DNA of 64,000 nucleotides, taken from positions 1,302,001-1,366,000 of the forward strand of contig NZ_CP117781.1 in NCBI RefSeq assembly GCF_028657905.1. Direction: 5' to 3'. Shown here one piece after another: positions 25,912 through 34,368 of the stretch; within the stretch, counting starts at the first letter, position 1, and each line of letters begins with the position of its first letter. Made by a program: the position numbers and the translations under genes. Below the pieces are notes generated by a model. That model did no database searches, was not told where the DNA came from, and saw nothing but the letters and a program-made list of their open reading frames with translations. This stretch comes from Burkholderia sp. FERM BP-3421 (lineage in GTDB: Bacteria > Pseudomonadota > Gammaproteobacteria > Burkholderiales > Burkholderiaceae).

Positions 25912-26389
25912 TTTCCGCTCCCAATATGAGCGCTCCGTCGTGGATAAGGTATTTGAGAATGCGCGAAACGAAGGAGCGTGAGGTTAGTGCGTGGCTGAAA
26001 GATATTCGCTTGCGTGGACCGATATATAGAAAGAAGACCGCGATTTTGGCTGGTGCGATCGTAGCCAGGAAAACTTCACTTGTCTTTGGTATTGGTTCGA
26101 AAATAAGATGAATCCACGGTTATCCGCGCACCGGGATTTCCGGGTTTTCCACGAGCGTGCAGGCGGAGCGCGATCTTGTCGGAGGAAACGGACCGAGGTG
26201 TCTCAGTTCGTCGGTTCCGGGTCGGGCGGGCGGCAAGCGGGATGACGTCCACCGTGGCCGGGTTTGTCGTTCCGATGACAGACGGCCGGCCGATCGGGTC
26301 GCTACACTCGCGGGCTATCGGGCCCGGGCCCGCTCACACCCATACCAATCATTGAAAAATCGAGGCCGCCTGCCTCGCAGGAGACACAC
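25912..26389. other. AT-rich intergenic region before the acyl-CoA synthetase
   Basis: Bases 25920-26120 are much richer in A+T than the window average. They should hold the promoter of the minus-strand ATP-grasp cassette. A 61-codon plus-strand frame at 25926-26111 has no ribosome binding site or known motif, so I do not call it a gene. The right part is GC-rich and leads into the synthetase. Confidence 0.4.
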
Positions 26390-28049
26390 ATGACGCAGCG
26401 ATTCGAGGAAGGGCTGGGCCGGCGCGACGCGAACTACGTTCCGCTCACGCCGATCGATTTCATCGCGCGCGCCGCCGAGATCTACGGCGACCGACTCGCG
26501 GTCGTCCACGGCGACGTGCGGCGCAACTGGCGCGACACCTACGCGCGCACCCGCCGCCTGGCGAGCGCGCTGCGCAGCGCGGGCGTCGGCCCGGGCGACA
26601 CGGTCGCCGCGCTGCTGCCCAACATCCCCGCGATGGTCGAGGCGCATTTCGGCGTGCCGATGGCGGGCGCGGTGCTCAACGCGCTGAACACGCGGCTCGA
26701 CGTCGCATCGATGCTGTTCATGCTCCGGCACGGCGAGGCGAAGCTGCTGATCGTCGACACCGAGTACGGCGAACTCGCGCAGCGCGCCGCACAGGAACTG
26801 CCCGGGCTCGTGATCGTCAGCGTCGCCGACGCGCAGCCCGCCGACCCGGACCGCTTCGACGCGGCGCTCGACTACGAGGCGTTCGTCGCGACGGGCGACC
26901 CGGACTACGCGTGGACGCCGCCCGCCGACGAGTGGGACGCGATCGCGCTCAACTACACGTCCGGCACGACGGGCGACCCGAAGGGCGTGGTCTACCACCA
27001 TCGCGGCGCGTATCTGGCCGCGCTCAGCAACATCCTCGAATGGGACATGCCGAAGCACCCGGTGTATCTGTGGACCTTGCCGATGTTCCACTGCAACGGC
27101 TGGTGCTTTCCGTGGGCGGTGGCCGCGCGCGCGGGCGTCAACGTGTGCCTGCGCCGCTTCGAGGCGCAACGCGTGTTCGAACTGATCCGCGCGGAGGGCG
27201 TGACCCACTACAGCGGCGCGCCGATCGTGCAGAGCGCGATCGCCAACGCGCCGGCCGCGTGGCGGGCGGGCATCACGCACGCGGTGCATGCGCAGGTCGC
27301 GGGCGCGGCGCCCGCGCCCGCCGTGATCGCGAAGATGAAGGAGATCGGTTTCGTGCTGACCCACGTTTACGGGCTCACCGAGACCTACGGGCCCGCCTCG
27401 GTCTGCGCGAAGCAGGCGGAGTGGGACGCGCTCGGCGACGACGAGGTCGCGCGCCTGAACGCGCGGCAGGGCGTGCGTTACCACCTGCAGGCGGGCGCGA
27501 CCGTGCTCGACCCGGATACGCTCGCGCCGGTGCCGGCCGACGGCGAGACGCTCGGCGAGATCATGTTTCGCGGCAACATGTGCATGAAGGGCTACCTGAA
27601 GAATCCGCGCGCGACCGAGGAGGCGTTCCACGGCGGCTGGTTCCATACCGGCGATCTCGGCGTGCTCGCGCCGGACGGCTATATCCGCATCAAAGGATCG
27701 CCGCAAGGACATCATCATCTCGGGCGGCGAGAACATTTCGAGCATCGAGGTCGAGGATGCGCTGTACCGGCACCCGGCCGTTGCAATCGCGGCGGTGGTT
27801 GCGCTGCCGGATCCGAAGTGGGGCGAGGTGCCGTGCGCGTTCGTCGAACTGCGCGAGGGGATGGAGGCGACCGAGGCGGAGATCATCGCGCATTGCCGCA
27901 CGCTGCTCGCGAGCTACAAGCTGCCGAAGGCGGTGCGCTTCGGCGAGCTGCCGAAGACCGCGACCGGGAAGATCCAGAAGTTCCAGCTGCGCACGCAGGT
28001 GGGCTCGGGGCAGGCGATCGATCTGGCGGGCGACGGAAAGCAGGGGTGA
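26390..28049 (+). pseudogene. Acyl-CoA synthetase (AMP-forming), interrupted by a one-base frameshift
   Basis: It encodes a medium-chain/methylmercaptopropionate-type acyl-CoA synthetase of about 550 residues. The A3 motif NYTSGTTGDPKGV, TLPMFHCNGWCFPW, YGLTETYGP and GWFHTGDLGV are all in the first frame. At 27692-27694 the run AAA stands where AA would keep frame. From there the expected IKDRRKDIIISGGEN and the catalytic GKIQKF lysine motif continue in the next frame to 28049. One extra A therefore separates the main body from the C-terminal lid. It is either a recent inactivation or a sequencing error; the sequence is not a typical programmed-slippage site. Confidence 0.88.
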
Positions 28050-28200
28050 GGCATCGTGCCGGCCTGCGGCGGCGCGGGGCGGCATCGGCATGGCGTGCGG
28101 GTCGATCGCGACGCGGGCGGCGTTGCCCGCGCGATGCGCCGGGCGCGGCGGCCGCGCGGCTTGTCGCGTACGAAGCGGGCCGGGTGCGGCGCGCGCGTCG

Positions 28201-28635
28201 TCAAGGCAGGATCAGCCACGCCACCACGAGATACCGCGCGATCTTCGCGCACGCGACGATCGCCAGGAACGTCGGCAACGGCTCGCGCAGCACGCCGGCG
28301 ATCACGGTCAGCGGATCGCCGATCACGGGCGCCCAGCAGCTGAGCAGCAGCGACCAGCGCCCGTAGCGGCGATACCAGCGTTCGGCGCGTTCGAGCGCGG
28401 CGGGCTTGACCGGAAACCAGCGGCGCGTGCGGAAGTGTTCGATGAAGCGGCCGAGCACCCAGTTGAGCGCCGAGCCGGCGATGTTGCCGGCGCTCGCGAC
28501 GGCGATCAGCAGCCACGGAGCTTGCTTGCCGGCGATCAGCAGGCCGGCCAGCAGCGCTTCGGATTGCAGCGGGAACAGGGTCGCGGCGAGCAGCGACGCG
28601 GCGAACAGGCCGCCGAGGGTGAGGAACGTGGACAT
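28201..28635 (-). CDS. YqaA-family (VTT/DedA-like) membrane protein
   Basis: A 144-residue inner-membrane protein with about four helices. Residues 10-45 form a re-entrant-type hydrophobic stretch. The RRYGRWSLLLSCWAPVIGDPLTV segment (about 88-110) carries the conserved Arg and Gly/Asp of the VTT (SNARE-associated) family. YqaA/DedA proteins are linked to lipid scrambling and envelope integrity; the exact role of this branch is unknown. ATG 28635 begins the natural N-terminus MSTFLTLGG. It is divergent from the DUF2946 gene, with 115 bp between starts. Confidence 0.85.
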   Translation of the reverse strand: MSTFLTLGGLFAASLLAATLFPLQSEALLAGLLIAGKQAPWLLIAVASAGNIAGSALNWVLGRFIEHFRTRRWFPVKPAALERAERWYRRYGRWSLLLSCWAPVIGDPLTVIAGVLREPLPTFLAIVACAKIARYLVVAWLILP

Positions 28636-28750
28636 CGGGCGATTGTAACGGGCGGTGACATGGGGTCTCGCCGCGCCTTGTCCGGCGGGGCCGGCGCTTC
28701 CCGGCCGCGTGTCATAATCAGCACCCCCTCCCATCCGGTCCCGGGCCATC

Positions 28751-29137
28751 GTGACGCACGCGCGTTTACCGTTTCGAAAGCCAGGCAGCTGGCTCGGCCT
28801 GCTCGCGATCCTGCTGATCGCGCTGGCGCCGACGGTGTCGCAGCTGCTCGCGCAGCATGGCCGCCTCCACCGGATCCTCGATACCTACTGTTCCGCCTCG
28901 CCGATCGAGCGCGCCGTCGAAAGCCATGCGCACGCCGGCCACGCGGCGGCGTCGCATTGGGAAGCGTGTCCGTATTGCGGCCTGTTCGCCCACGCGCCGG
29001 TGCTGCCCGGCGTGGCGCGCGCACCCATCGGCGCGGTTGCGGCGAGCGGGTTCCTGGTGCTGCCGGCGGCGAGCGCCGTCCGGCTCGCGCCGCTGTTCAG
29101 CCGCGCCCACGCGCGCGCGCCGCCCGAACCGGCCTGA
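28751..29137 (+). CDS. DUF2946 protein, probable copper-associated
   Basis: A 128-residue protein starting with GTG. One helix near residues 14-32 is followed by a periplasmic part with several His and Cys residues: HAHAGHAAASHWEACPYC (about 58-75). A second hydrophobic stretch lies around 88-108. DUF2946 proteins have this CxYC/His arrangement and often lie beside copper-handling genes. That fits here: an outer-membrane protein and CopC follow in the same direction. It may bind metal at the membrane surface, but this is inferred from residues and neighbourhood. Confidence 0.75.
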   Translation: MTHARLPFRKPGSWLGLLAILLIALAPTVSQLLAQHGRLHRILDTYCSASPIERAVESHAHAGHAAASHWEACPYCGLFAHAPVLPGVARAPIGAVAASGFLVLPAASAVRLAPLFSRAHARAPPEPA

Positions 29138-29237
29138 GATCGCCTTCCGGCATCCGCGTTCGCGCACGGCGACGCGGCGCGCCGTCGCCCGCACGCGGCG
29201 GCGCGATCCCAGCGCACGACACAGGAGCAGTACCCTC

Positions 29238-30161
29238 ATGCAAGAACTTTTCAAGCGTTATGCGGCGCCCGCGCGCGCCTGCCTGCTGGCGGCCGGCGCG
29301 GCCGCGGGCTTCGCGGCCCCGATGACGGCCGCCGCCCACGCGGTGGTGGGCGACCGCGTGTTTCCCGCCACGATGGCCGTCGACGACCCGGGCGTCGGCG
29401 ACGAATTCGACCTGCAATACGGCCACATCAAGAGCCCTGCCGACGGCGGCGGCGACATGAACGTGAACACCGTGTCCTATGAGTGGGACAAGCTGATCAC
29501 CTCGGACCTCGGTTTCAGCGTCGCGGGTTCCTATGTCGGACAGAACGCGCCGGACGGCGGTTCGGCGCGCGGCTGGGACAATCTGACGGTCGGCCTCAAG
29601 TACCTCGTGTACCGCAACGCGCCGCACGAATTCATGTTGTCGGCGGGCGTGCTCGCGGCGCTCGGCGGCAGCGGCGCGAAGTCGATCGCGAACGCCTACT
29701 CGACGATCACGCCGACCGTCTATTTCGGCAAGGGTTTCGGTGATCTGCCCGCGTCGCTGGCCTATCTGCGGCCGCTCGCGCTCACGGGCGAGATCGGCCC
29801 GAACCTGACCACCGCGCGCAGCGCGCCGAACTCGCTCGACTGGGGCCTCACGCTCCAGTACAGCATCCCGTACCTGCAGTCGCAGGTGAAGGACCTGGGC
29901 CTGCCGCAGCCGTTCGCGAACCTGATCCCGGTGATCGAGTTCCCGATGAACACCTGCACCGGCAGCGGCTGCTCGGGCACGGCGACGACGGGCACGATCA
30001 ACCCCGGGCTGATGTGGATGAACCGCTACGGCCAGTTCGGCATCGAGGCGCAGATCCCGCTGAACCGGGCATCGGGCTCGCATCCGGGCATCCTGTTGCA
30101 GGCCCACGTCTATTTCGACGACGTGCTGCCGCATTCGCTGGGTCAACCGTTGATTCACTGA
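29238..30161 (+). CDS. Putative outer-membrane beta-barrel protein of the copper locus
   Basis: A 307-residue exported protein. The signal peptide runs to AAAHA at about residue 35. The mature part has many short alternating strands with aromatic ends, such as WDNLTVGLKYLVYR, LDWGLTLQYSIPYLQ and HPGILLQAHVYFDD, which is a beta-barrel pattern. A short CTGSGCSG loop may be disulphide-bonded. ACAGGAGCAG precedes ATG 29238. It is 12 bp from copC and about 100 bp after the DUF2946 gene, so the three are probably one operon. The specific function is unknown; a transport role is inferred. Confidence 0.7.
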   Translation: MQELFKRYAAPARACLLAAGAAAGFAAPMTAAAHAVVGDRVFPATMAVDDPGVGDEFDLQYGHIKSPADGGGDMNVNTVSYEWDKLITSDLGFSVAGSYVGQNAPDGGSARGWDNLTVGLKYLVYRNAPHEFMLSAGVLAALGGSGAKSIANAYSTITPTVYFGKGFGDLPASLAYLRPLALTGEIGPNLTTARSAPNSLDWGLTLQYSIPYLQSQVKDLGLPQPFANLIPVIEFPMNTCTGSGCSGTATTGTINPGLMWMNRYGQFGIEAQIPLNRASGSHPGILLQAHVYFDDVLPHSLGQPLIH

Positions 30162-30173
30162 GGAGACGCGATC

Positions 30174-30557
30174 ATGAGGTCAGGGAGACATCTCGACATC
30201 GGCGCGCGCATCGCGCGCGGCGCCGCCGCGCTGCTGCTCGCGACGGGCGCGCAGTGGGCCTGCGCGCATGCGTATCCGGTTCACCAGACGCCGGGCGCGG
30301 GCGCGAGCGTGGCCGCGCCCGCGCAGGTGGCGATCGAGTTCGACGACGCGCTTGAACCCGCATTCAGCTCGATCGCGGTGACCGACGCGGCCGGCAAGCC
30401 GGTGACCGCCGCCAAGGCCGTGGTCGATCCGGCGGATCGCAAGCACCTGTCGCTGGCGGTCGGCGGTCTCGCTCCGGGCGTGTACGCGGTCGCGTGGGTG
30501 GCGGTCGCGGTGGACGGGCACCGCACGCAGGGGCACTACACGTTCACCGTGAAGTGA
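30174..30557 (+). CDS. copC: CopC-family periplasmic copper-binding protein
   Basis: A 127-residue protein with a signal peptide cleaved after CAHA or just before it. The mature N-terminus HAYPVHQTPGAGA carries the Cu(II)-binding His of CopC. VAIEFDDALEPAFSSIAV and the final VDGHRTQGHYTFTVK match the cupredoxin-like beta-barrel of the family, with the second copper-site His/Asp in DGH. It binds copper in the periplasm, usually with CopD in the inner membrane. No CopD gene is present here; instead an outer-membrane protein and a DUF2946 protein accompany it. A GC-rich hairpin follows. Confidence 0.88.
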   Translation: MRSGRHLDIGARIARGAAALLLATGAQWACAHAYPVHQTPGAGASVAAPAQVAIEFDDALEPAFSSIAVTDAAGKPVTAAKAVVDPADRKHLSLAVGGLAPGVYAVAWVAVAVDGHRTQGHYTFTVK

Positions 30558-30570
30558 AGTGAGGGGGCGG

Positions 30571-30600
30571 CGCGCCCGCCGTCTCATGGCGGCGGGCCGG
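30571..30600. terminator. Hairpin between convergent copC and chemoreceptor genes
   Basis: CCCGCCG (30575-30581) pairs with CGGCGGG (30590-30596) around an 8-base loop, with further GC pairing outside. It sits between two convergent stops and could terminate both. No T tract. Confidence 0.4.
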
Positions 30601-30625
30601 CGCGCGCCGAGCCCGCGATCGCGCA

Positions 30626-32617
30626 TCAAGCCGCGTGCGCGTCGTCCCCGTGGCCGAGCTTGAACACGCTCACGGCCTGCGTGAGTTGCGCCGCCTGGTC
30701 GCGCAGCTCGGTCGCCGCATGCTCGGCGTCCTCGATCAGCGCGGCGTTCTGCTGGGTCGCCGCGCCGATCTGCGTGACGGCGAGGTTCACCTGCTCGATG
30801 CCGGTCGACTGCTCGCGCGACGCGGCGCTGATTTCGCCGATGATGGTCCGCACCTGCTCGACCCGCTCGACGATGCCCTGCATCGTCGCGCTCGCTTCCT
30901 CGGCGATCCGGTAACCGTGCTCGACCGTCGACGAGGAGCCTGCGATCAGCGTCTCGATCTCCTTCACGGCCGCCGCGCTGCGCTGCGCGAGCGCGCGCAC
31001 CTCGGCGGCGACCACCGCGAACCCGCGTCCGTGCTCGCCCGCGCGCGCCGCCTCGACGGCGGCGTTCAGCGCGAGGATGTTGGTCTGGAACGCGATGCCC
31101 TCGATCACGCCGGTGATGTCGGCGATCTGCCGCGACGAACGCTGGATGTCGCCCATCGTCGCGACCACGCGCTGCACCGCCTGTCCGCCATGCTGCGCCG
31201 CTTCGGAGGCGCCCGACACGAGGTCGTTCGCCTGCGCCGCGTGCTCGGCGTTCTGCTGCACGACGGCCGTGATCTGCTCCATGCTCGCCGCGGTTTCCTC
31301 GACGCTGCTCGCCTGGGTGGCGATGCGCGCGGCCATGTCGGTGCTGCCGGCCGCGATCGTCACGGTGCCGTGCGCGATGTCGTGCGAGCCGCGCCGCACC
31401 TGCGCGACGATCCGCGCGAGCCCGTCGCCGATGCCGTCCACCGCCTGCACCAGACGGCCGATCTCGTCGGCGCGTCCGTCCCGGGTTCCGCGTCCGCCGA
31501 TCCGGACGCTGAGGTCGCCCGCCGCGAAACGCTCCGAGGCGCGCGCGGCTTCGTCGAGCGGCCGGCTCACGAGACGTTTGACCAGCATCAGGAACAGCGC
31601 CGCGAACGCCAGCACGAACGCGCCGCCGATCGCGAGGAACAGGTTGCGGGTGCGGCGCGTGTCGGCCGTCATTTCATCGTCGATCGCGATGCCGCCGACC
31701 AGCCACTGCCACTCGGGCACCGTGACGAACGAGACGAACTTCGCGCGCGGCCCGTCGTCGTGGGCGGCGGAATCGGCCGAGCGGTAGGCGATCTGGCCTT
31801 GCTTCGCGGCGAGCATCTGCGCGTAGGGTGCGATCGCGTCGTCGGCGCGCTGGCCCGCGCGGTCCGGGTGGACGAGCAGCGTGCCGCGGGTCGGGCCGTT
31901 CGAGGCGTCGAGCACGAAGTAATAGCCGCTGTCGCCGATCTTCAGTTCGCGGATGCCGGCCTCGACCAGACGGACCTCGGCGCCGACGTCGATGCCCACG
32001 AACAGCGCGCCGATGATGCGGCCGCCGGCGTCGGTGATCGGCCGGTACTGCGTGATGTAACGTTTGCCGAACAGCGCGGCCAAGCCCGTATAAGCCTGAC
32101 CGGCCATCAACGGGCCATAGGCGGGGCCCTTGCGGTCGAGCAGCGTGCCGATCGCGCGGCTGCCGTCCTGCTTTTTCAGCGAGGTCGTGATCCGCACGAA
32201 ATCGTCGTCGGTGCGCGCGAAGACGGTCGCGATCGCGCCGCTCTTCTGCAGGAACTGGTCGGGAATCGAGAAATCGAGGTTCAGCGCGCGGCCGCCCGCG
32301 TTCAGCACCGGGGTCGCGACACCGCCGATCTCGACTTTCTGGGCGGGATCGAGCGCGTAGTCGGGCGGCAGGAAGCTCGCGAGCAGATTCATCGAGCGGC
32401 CCGCCTCGGCGGACAGCGCCTTGTCGAACAAGCTGATCATCGCGGCGATCGAGCGATCCTTCTCGTCGATGCGGGCATGGGCCTGATCACTGAGCTGGGT
32501 GCCCGCGATGTGGGTCAGGGCCCAGGTGAAGACGGCAAACAAGAGGGCAACCAGCGCGCACGAAAAAACGGCGAGGCGTGCGCCCACGCTCGCGCGCTTG
32601 AGGAAAGACACGTTCAT
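30626..32617 (-). CDS. Methyl-accepting chemotaxis protein with Cache sensor
   Basis: A 663-residue chemoreceptor. One helix lies at about residues 14-36. A large periplasmic Cache3-Cache2-type sensor follows to about 315, with PLMAGQAYTGLAALFGKRY and a GDSGYYFVLD segment. A second helix, a HAMP domain and the cytoplasmic signalling domain come next. The hairpin tip reads GIAFQTNILALNAAVEAARAG and the ends carry Gln/Glu methylation sites. No C-terminal CheR-binding pentapeptide is seen; the protein ends GDDAHAA. ATG 32617 is preferred over a start 20 codons upstream. It senses a small periplasmic ligand, not identifiable from sequence, and steers the flagella. Confidence 0.93.
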   Translation of the reverse strand: MNVSFLKRASVGARLAVFSCALVALLFAVFTWALTHIAGTQLSDQAHARIDEKDRSIAAMISLFDKALSAEAGRSMNLLASFLPPDYALDPAQKVEIGGVATPVLNAGGRALNLDFSIPDQFLQKSGAIATVFARTDDDFVRITTSLKKQDGSRAIGTLLDRKGPAYGPLMAGQAYTGLAALFGKRYITQYRPITDAGGRIIGALFVGIDVGAEVRLVEAGIRELKIGDSGYYFVLDASNGPTRGTLLVHPDRAGQRADDAIAPYAQMLAAKQGQIAYRSADSAAHDDGPRAKFVSFVTVPEWQWLVGGIAIDDEMTADTRRTRNLFLAIGGAFVLAFAALFLMLVKRLVSRPLDEAARASERFAAGDLSVRIGGRGTRDGRADEIGRLVQAVDGIGDGLARIVAQVRRGSHDIAHGTVTIAAGSTDMAARIATQASSVEETAASMEQITAVVQQNAEHAAQANDLVSGASEAAQHGGQAVQRVVATMGDIQRSSRQIADITGVIEGIAFQTNILALNAAVEAARAGEHGRGFAVVAAEVRALAQRSAAAVKEIETLIAGSSSTVEHGYRIAEEASATMQGIVERVEQVRTIIGEISAASREQSTGIEQVNLAVTQIGAATQQNAALIEDAEHAATELRDQAAQLTQAVSVFKLGHGDDAHAA

Positions 32618-32957
32618 GTAAAGAAAACTCCGGTGTTGCGGTATTGCAGAGAGGGGGTGGCGGAACGCACGCGTCACCGCTCGCTCATCGGAGGTCTACG
32701 GCAATTGGAAAGGATTCTTTAGTTTTTGTAAGGTAAAGGGACGCTGGGTTCGGGGAGGTGTGACTTTTAGGTGACGTTTTCGTAACGGTCACGGTCGGTG
32801 GTGCGAATGTCGGCATAGTTGCGCGACGGCGACGGCGACGGCGACGGCCAGGGCCAGGGCAGTGGCCCGGCGATGGTGATGGCCACGGCCACCGCCAAGC
32901 GGGGGCGAGAAGGCTCGAAACAGGCGGCCCCCGGGCGAGGCCGCGCTCGGGGCCGCG
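32618..32957. other. Intergenic region with short GACGGC-type repeats
   Basis: It carries the chemoreceptor promoter side on the left. Near 32822-32870 there is a low-complexity run of GCGACG/GGCCAGG hexamers, only a few copies long. No gene supported. Confidence 0.4.
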
Positions 32958-33443
32958 TCAGCGCGTGATGAACGGCGCCGACGCGCCGGGCGCGCCGCGC
33001 GCGTGCCTGCGCTGGCGCAGCAGCGCGACCCGGCAGTTCTCGCGGGCGGCTTCGCGGCCGTCGTCGTCGAACAGCACGAGGTCGCCGCGCATCACGTTGA
33101 AGGTGATCACGTGGCCGGTCGGCGACGACAGGGTCTCCGGCGTGTGATGCGAGCCGGCGGGTTCGAGCACCGTGCTGCCGGGCCCCGCGATCCAGTCGTA
33201 TTCGCGGTAGCGCCATTCGCCCACGAGGGTGTGGACGAACACCCGGCCGTCGTGGCGGTGGCGGGGCAGCGTCATGCCGACCGGCATGCGGAGCAGCACG
33301 GTCAGCTCGTCGCCGGCCGCGTCGATGTGCAGGTACTTGATCGCGAGCCCCGGCAGGTGCTCGGCCATCGGCAGCCAGGGCAGGTCGTCGTCCTGCAGGC
33401 ACGAGATGGGCGGCAGGGCGATGGGCGGGGTTGCGTCGGACAT
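32958..33443 (-). CDS. Cupin protein of the 2,4'-dihydroxyacetophenone dioxygenase family
   Basis: A 161-residue single-domain cupin. The metal-binding motif is visible as LPRHRHDGRVFVHTLVGEWRY (about residues 59-79), with His pairs and Glu, and a second motif follows at AGSHHTPET. The overall match is to the family of 2,4'-dihydroxyacetophenone dioxygenase, an Fe(II) enzyme that cleaves a carbon-carbon bond of aromatic ketones. Many family members have other or unknown substrates. It is cytosolic. No aromatic-degradation genes lie beside it, so the substrate is open. Confidence 0.78.
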   Translation of the reverse strand: MSDATPPIALPPISCLQDDDLPWLPMAEHLPGLAIKYLHIDAAGDELTVLLRMPVGMTLPRHRHDGRVFVHTLVGEWRYREYDWIAGPGSTVLEPAGSHHTPETLSSPTGHVITFNVMRGDLVLFDDDGREAARENCRVALLRQRRHARGAPGASAPFITR

Positions 33444-33515
33444 GGCGGGCGGCGTCGGGAAGGGCTCGGAGCGGCGATTATCGCAGACCGGAGCGGCGCG
33501 CCTGCCCGCTGCCGC

Positions 33516-33875
33516 CTACTCTCGCGCCGTGCGGCCCTGCGGCCGCGCGGGCGCGCGCTGCGTGCCGGGCAGCGGTTCGGCCCCGGCGGACATCAGCGGA
33601 TCGGTGACGACCATCCGTTCGGACGAGCCGTCAGGCCAGGTGATCTTGAACACGCTGCCCGCCGGCAGCGCGAACAGGCCGTGTTCGAGCCGGTACTGCG
33701 CCGCGCAGGCGCCCGCGCCCGCACTGCGGATCGCGGCCTCCGAGCCGGTCGACGTGTCGCGCACGTTGTTCAGCTTCGCGCACGGCGGATAGCGCCCGTC
33801 CAGGGCCGGCGGCGCGGCGTGGGCGAGGGCGGGCAGCGCGAGTGCGCCCAGGACGACGAGCAGGGAGCGGGACAT
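33516..33875 (-). CDS. Small exported protein of unknown function
   Basis: A 119-residue protein with a clear signal peptide cleaved at about ALAHA (residue 20). The mature part starts PPALDGRYPPCAKLNN and holds two cysteines that could pair, then a strand-rich segment (FKITWPDGSSERMVVTD) and an Arg/Pro-rich tail. I do not recognise the family. GGGAG-type sequence precedes ATG 33875. Longer frames that continue upstream run into the 7-bp tandem array and are not real. It is monocistronic between a cupin gene and the repeat array. Confidence 0.65.
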   Translation of the reverse strand: MSRSLLVVLGALALPALAHAAPPALDGRYPPCAKLNNVRDTSTGSEAAIRSAGAGACAAQYRLEHGLFALPAGSVFKITWPDGSSERMVVTDPLMSAGAEPLPGTQRAPARPQGRTARE

Positions 33876-34026
33876 GGCGGGTTTCCGTGTGGAGAAGGGG
33901 GCCGGAACGAGCGTGGCAGGGTCGGATGATACAACGCGCGCGGCCGGCGGCGCCTGGTGTTCGGCGAGCAGTGGCCGATGGCGCGCGGTAAGCCGTGGGC
34001 GACGGGCCATGAGCCGTGAGCCGTGA

Positions 34027-34355
34027 GCGACCGGCGACCGGCGACCGGCGACCGGCGACCGGCGACCGGCAACCGGCAACCGGCAACCGGCAACCGGCAA
34101 CCGGCAACCGGCAACCGGCAACCGGCAACCGGCAACCGGCAACCGGCAACCGGCAACCGGCGACCGGCGACCGGCGACCGGCGACCGGCGACCGGCGACC
34201 GGCGACCGGCGACCGGCGACCGGCGACCGGCGACCGGCGACCGGCGACCGGCGACCGGCGACCGGCGACCGGCGACCGGCGACCGGCGACCGGCGACCGG
34301 CGACCGGCGACCGGCGACCGGCGACCGGCGACCGGCAACCCGCAACCCGCAACCC
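34027..34355 (+). repeat. Tandem array of a 7-bp unit, about 47 copies
   Basis: GCGACCG and its one-base variant GCAACCG repeat head to tail. The variants are in blocks: first GCGACCG, then a run of GCAACCG at about 34069-34160, then a long GCGACCG block, and finally degenerate GCAACCC copies. Blocks suggest slippage or unequal exchange. With 7 bases per unit and no stop codon, all six frames stay open and produce spurious proteins. The array starts 14 bp beyond the end of the LysR gene and reaches to 151 bp before the small exported-protein gene start. Confidence 0.93.
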
Positions 34356-34368
34356 GCATCGCCCGCCG

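Noticed and set aside
25926..26111. A 61-codon plus-strand frame in AT-rich DNA
   Set aside because: No ribosome binding site, no family and a position inside the likely promoter of the opposite strand.
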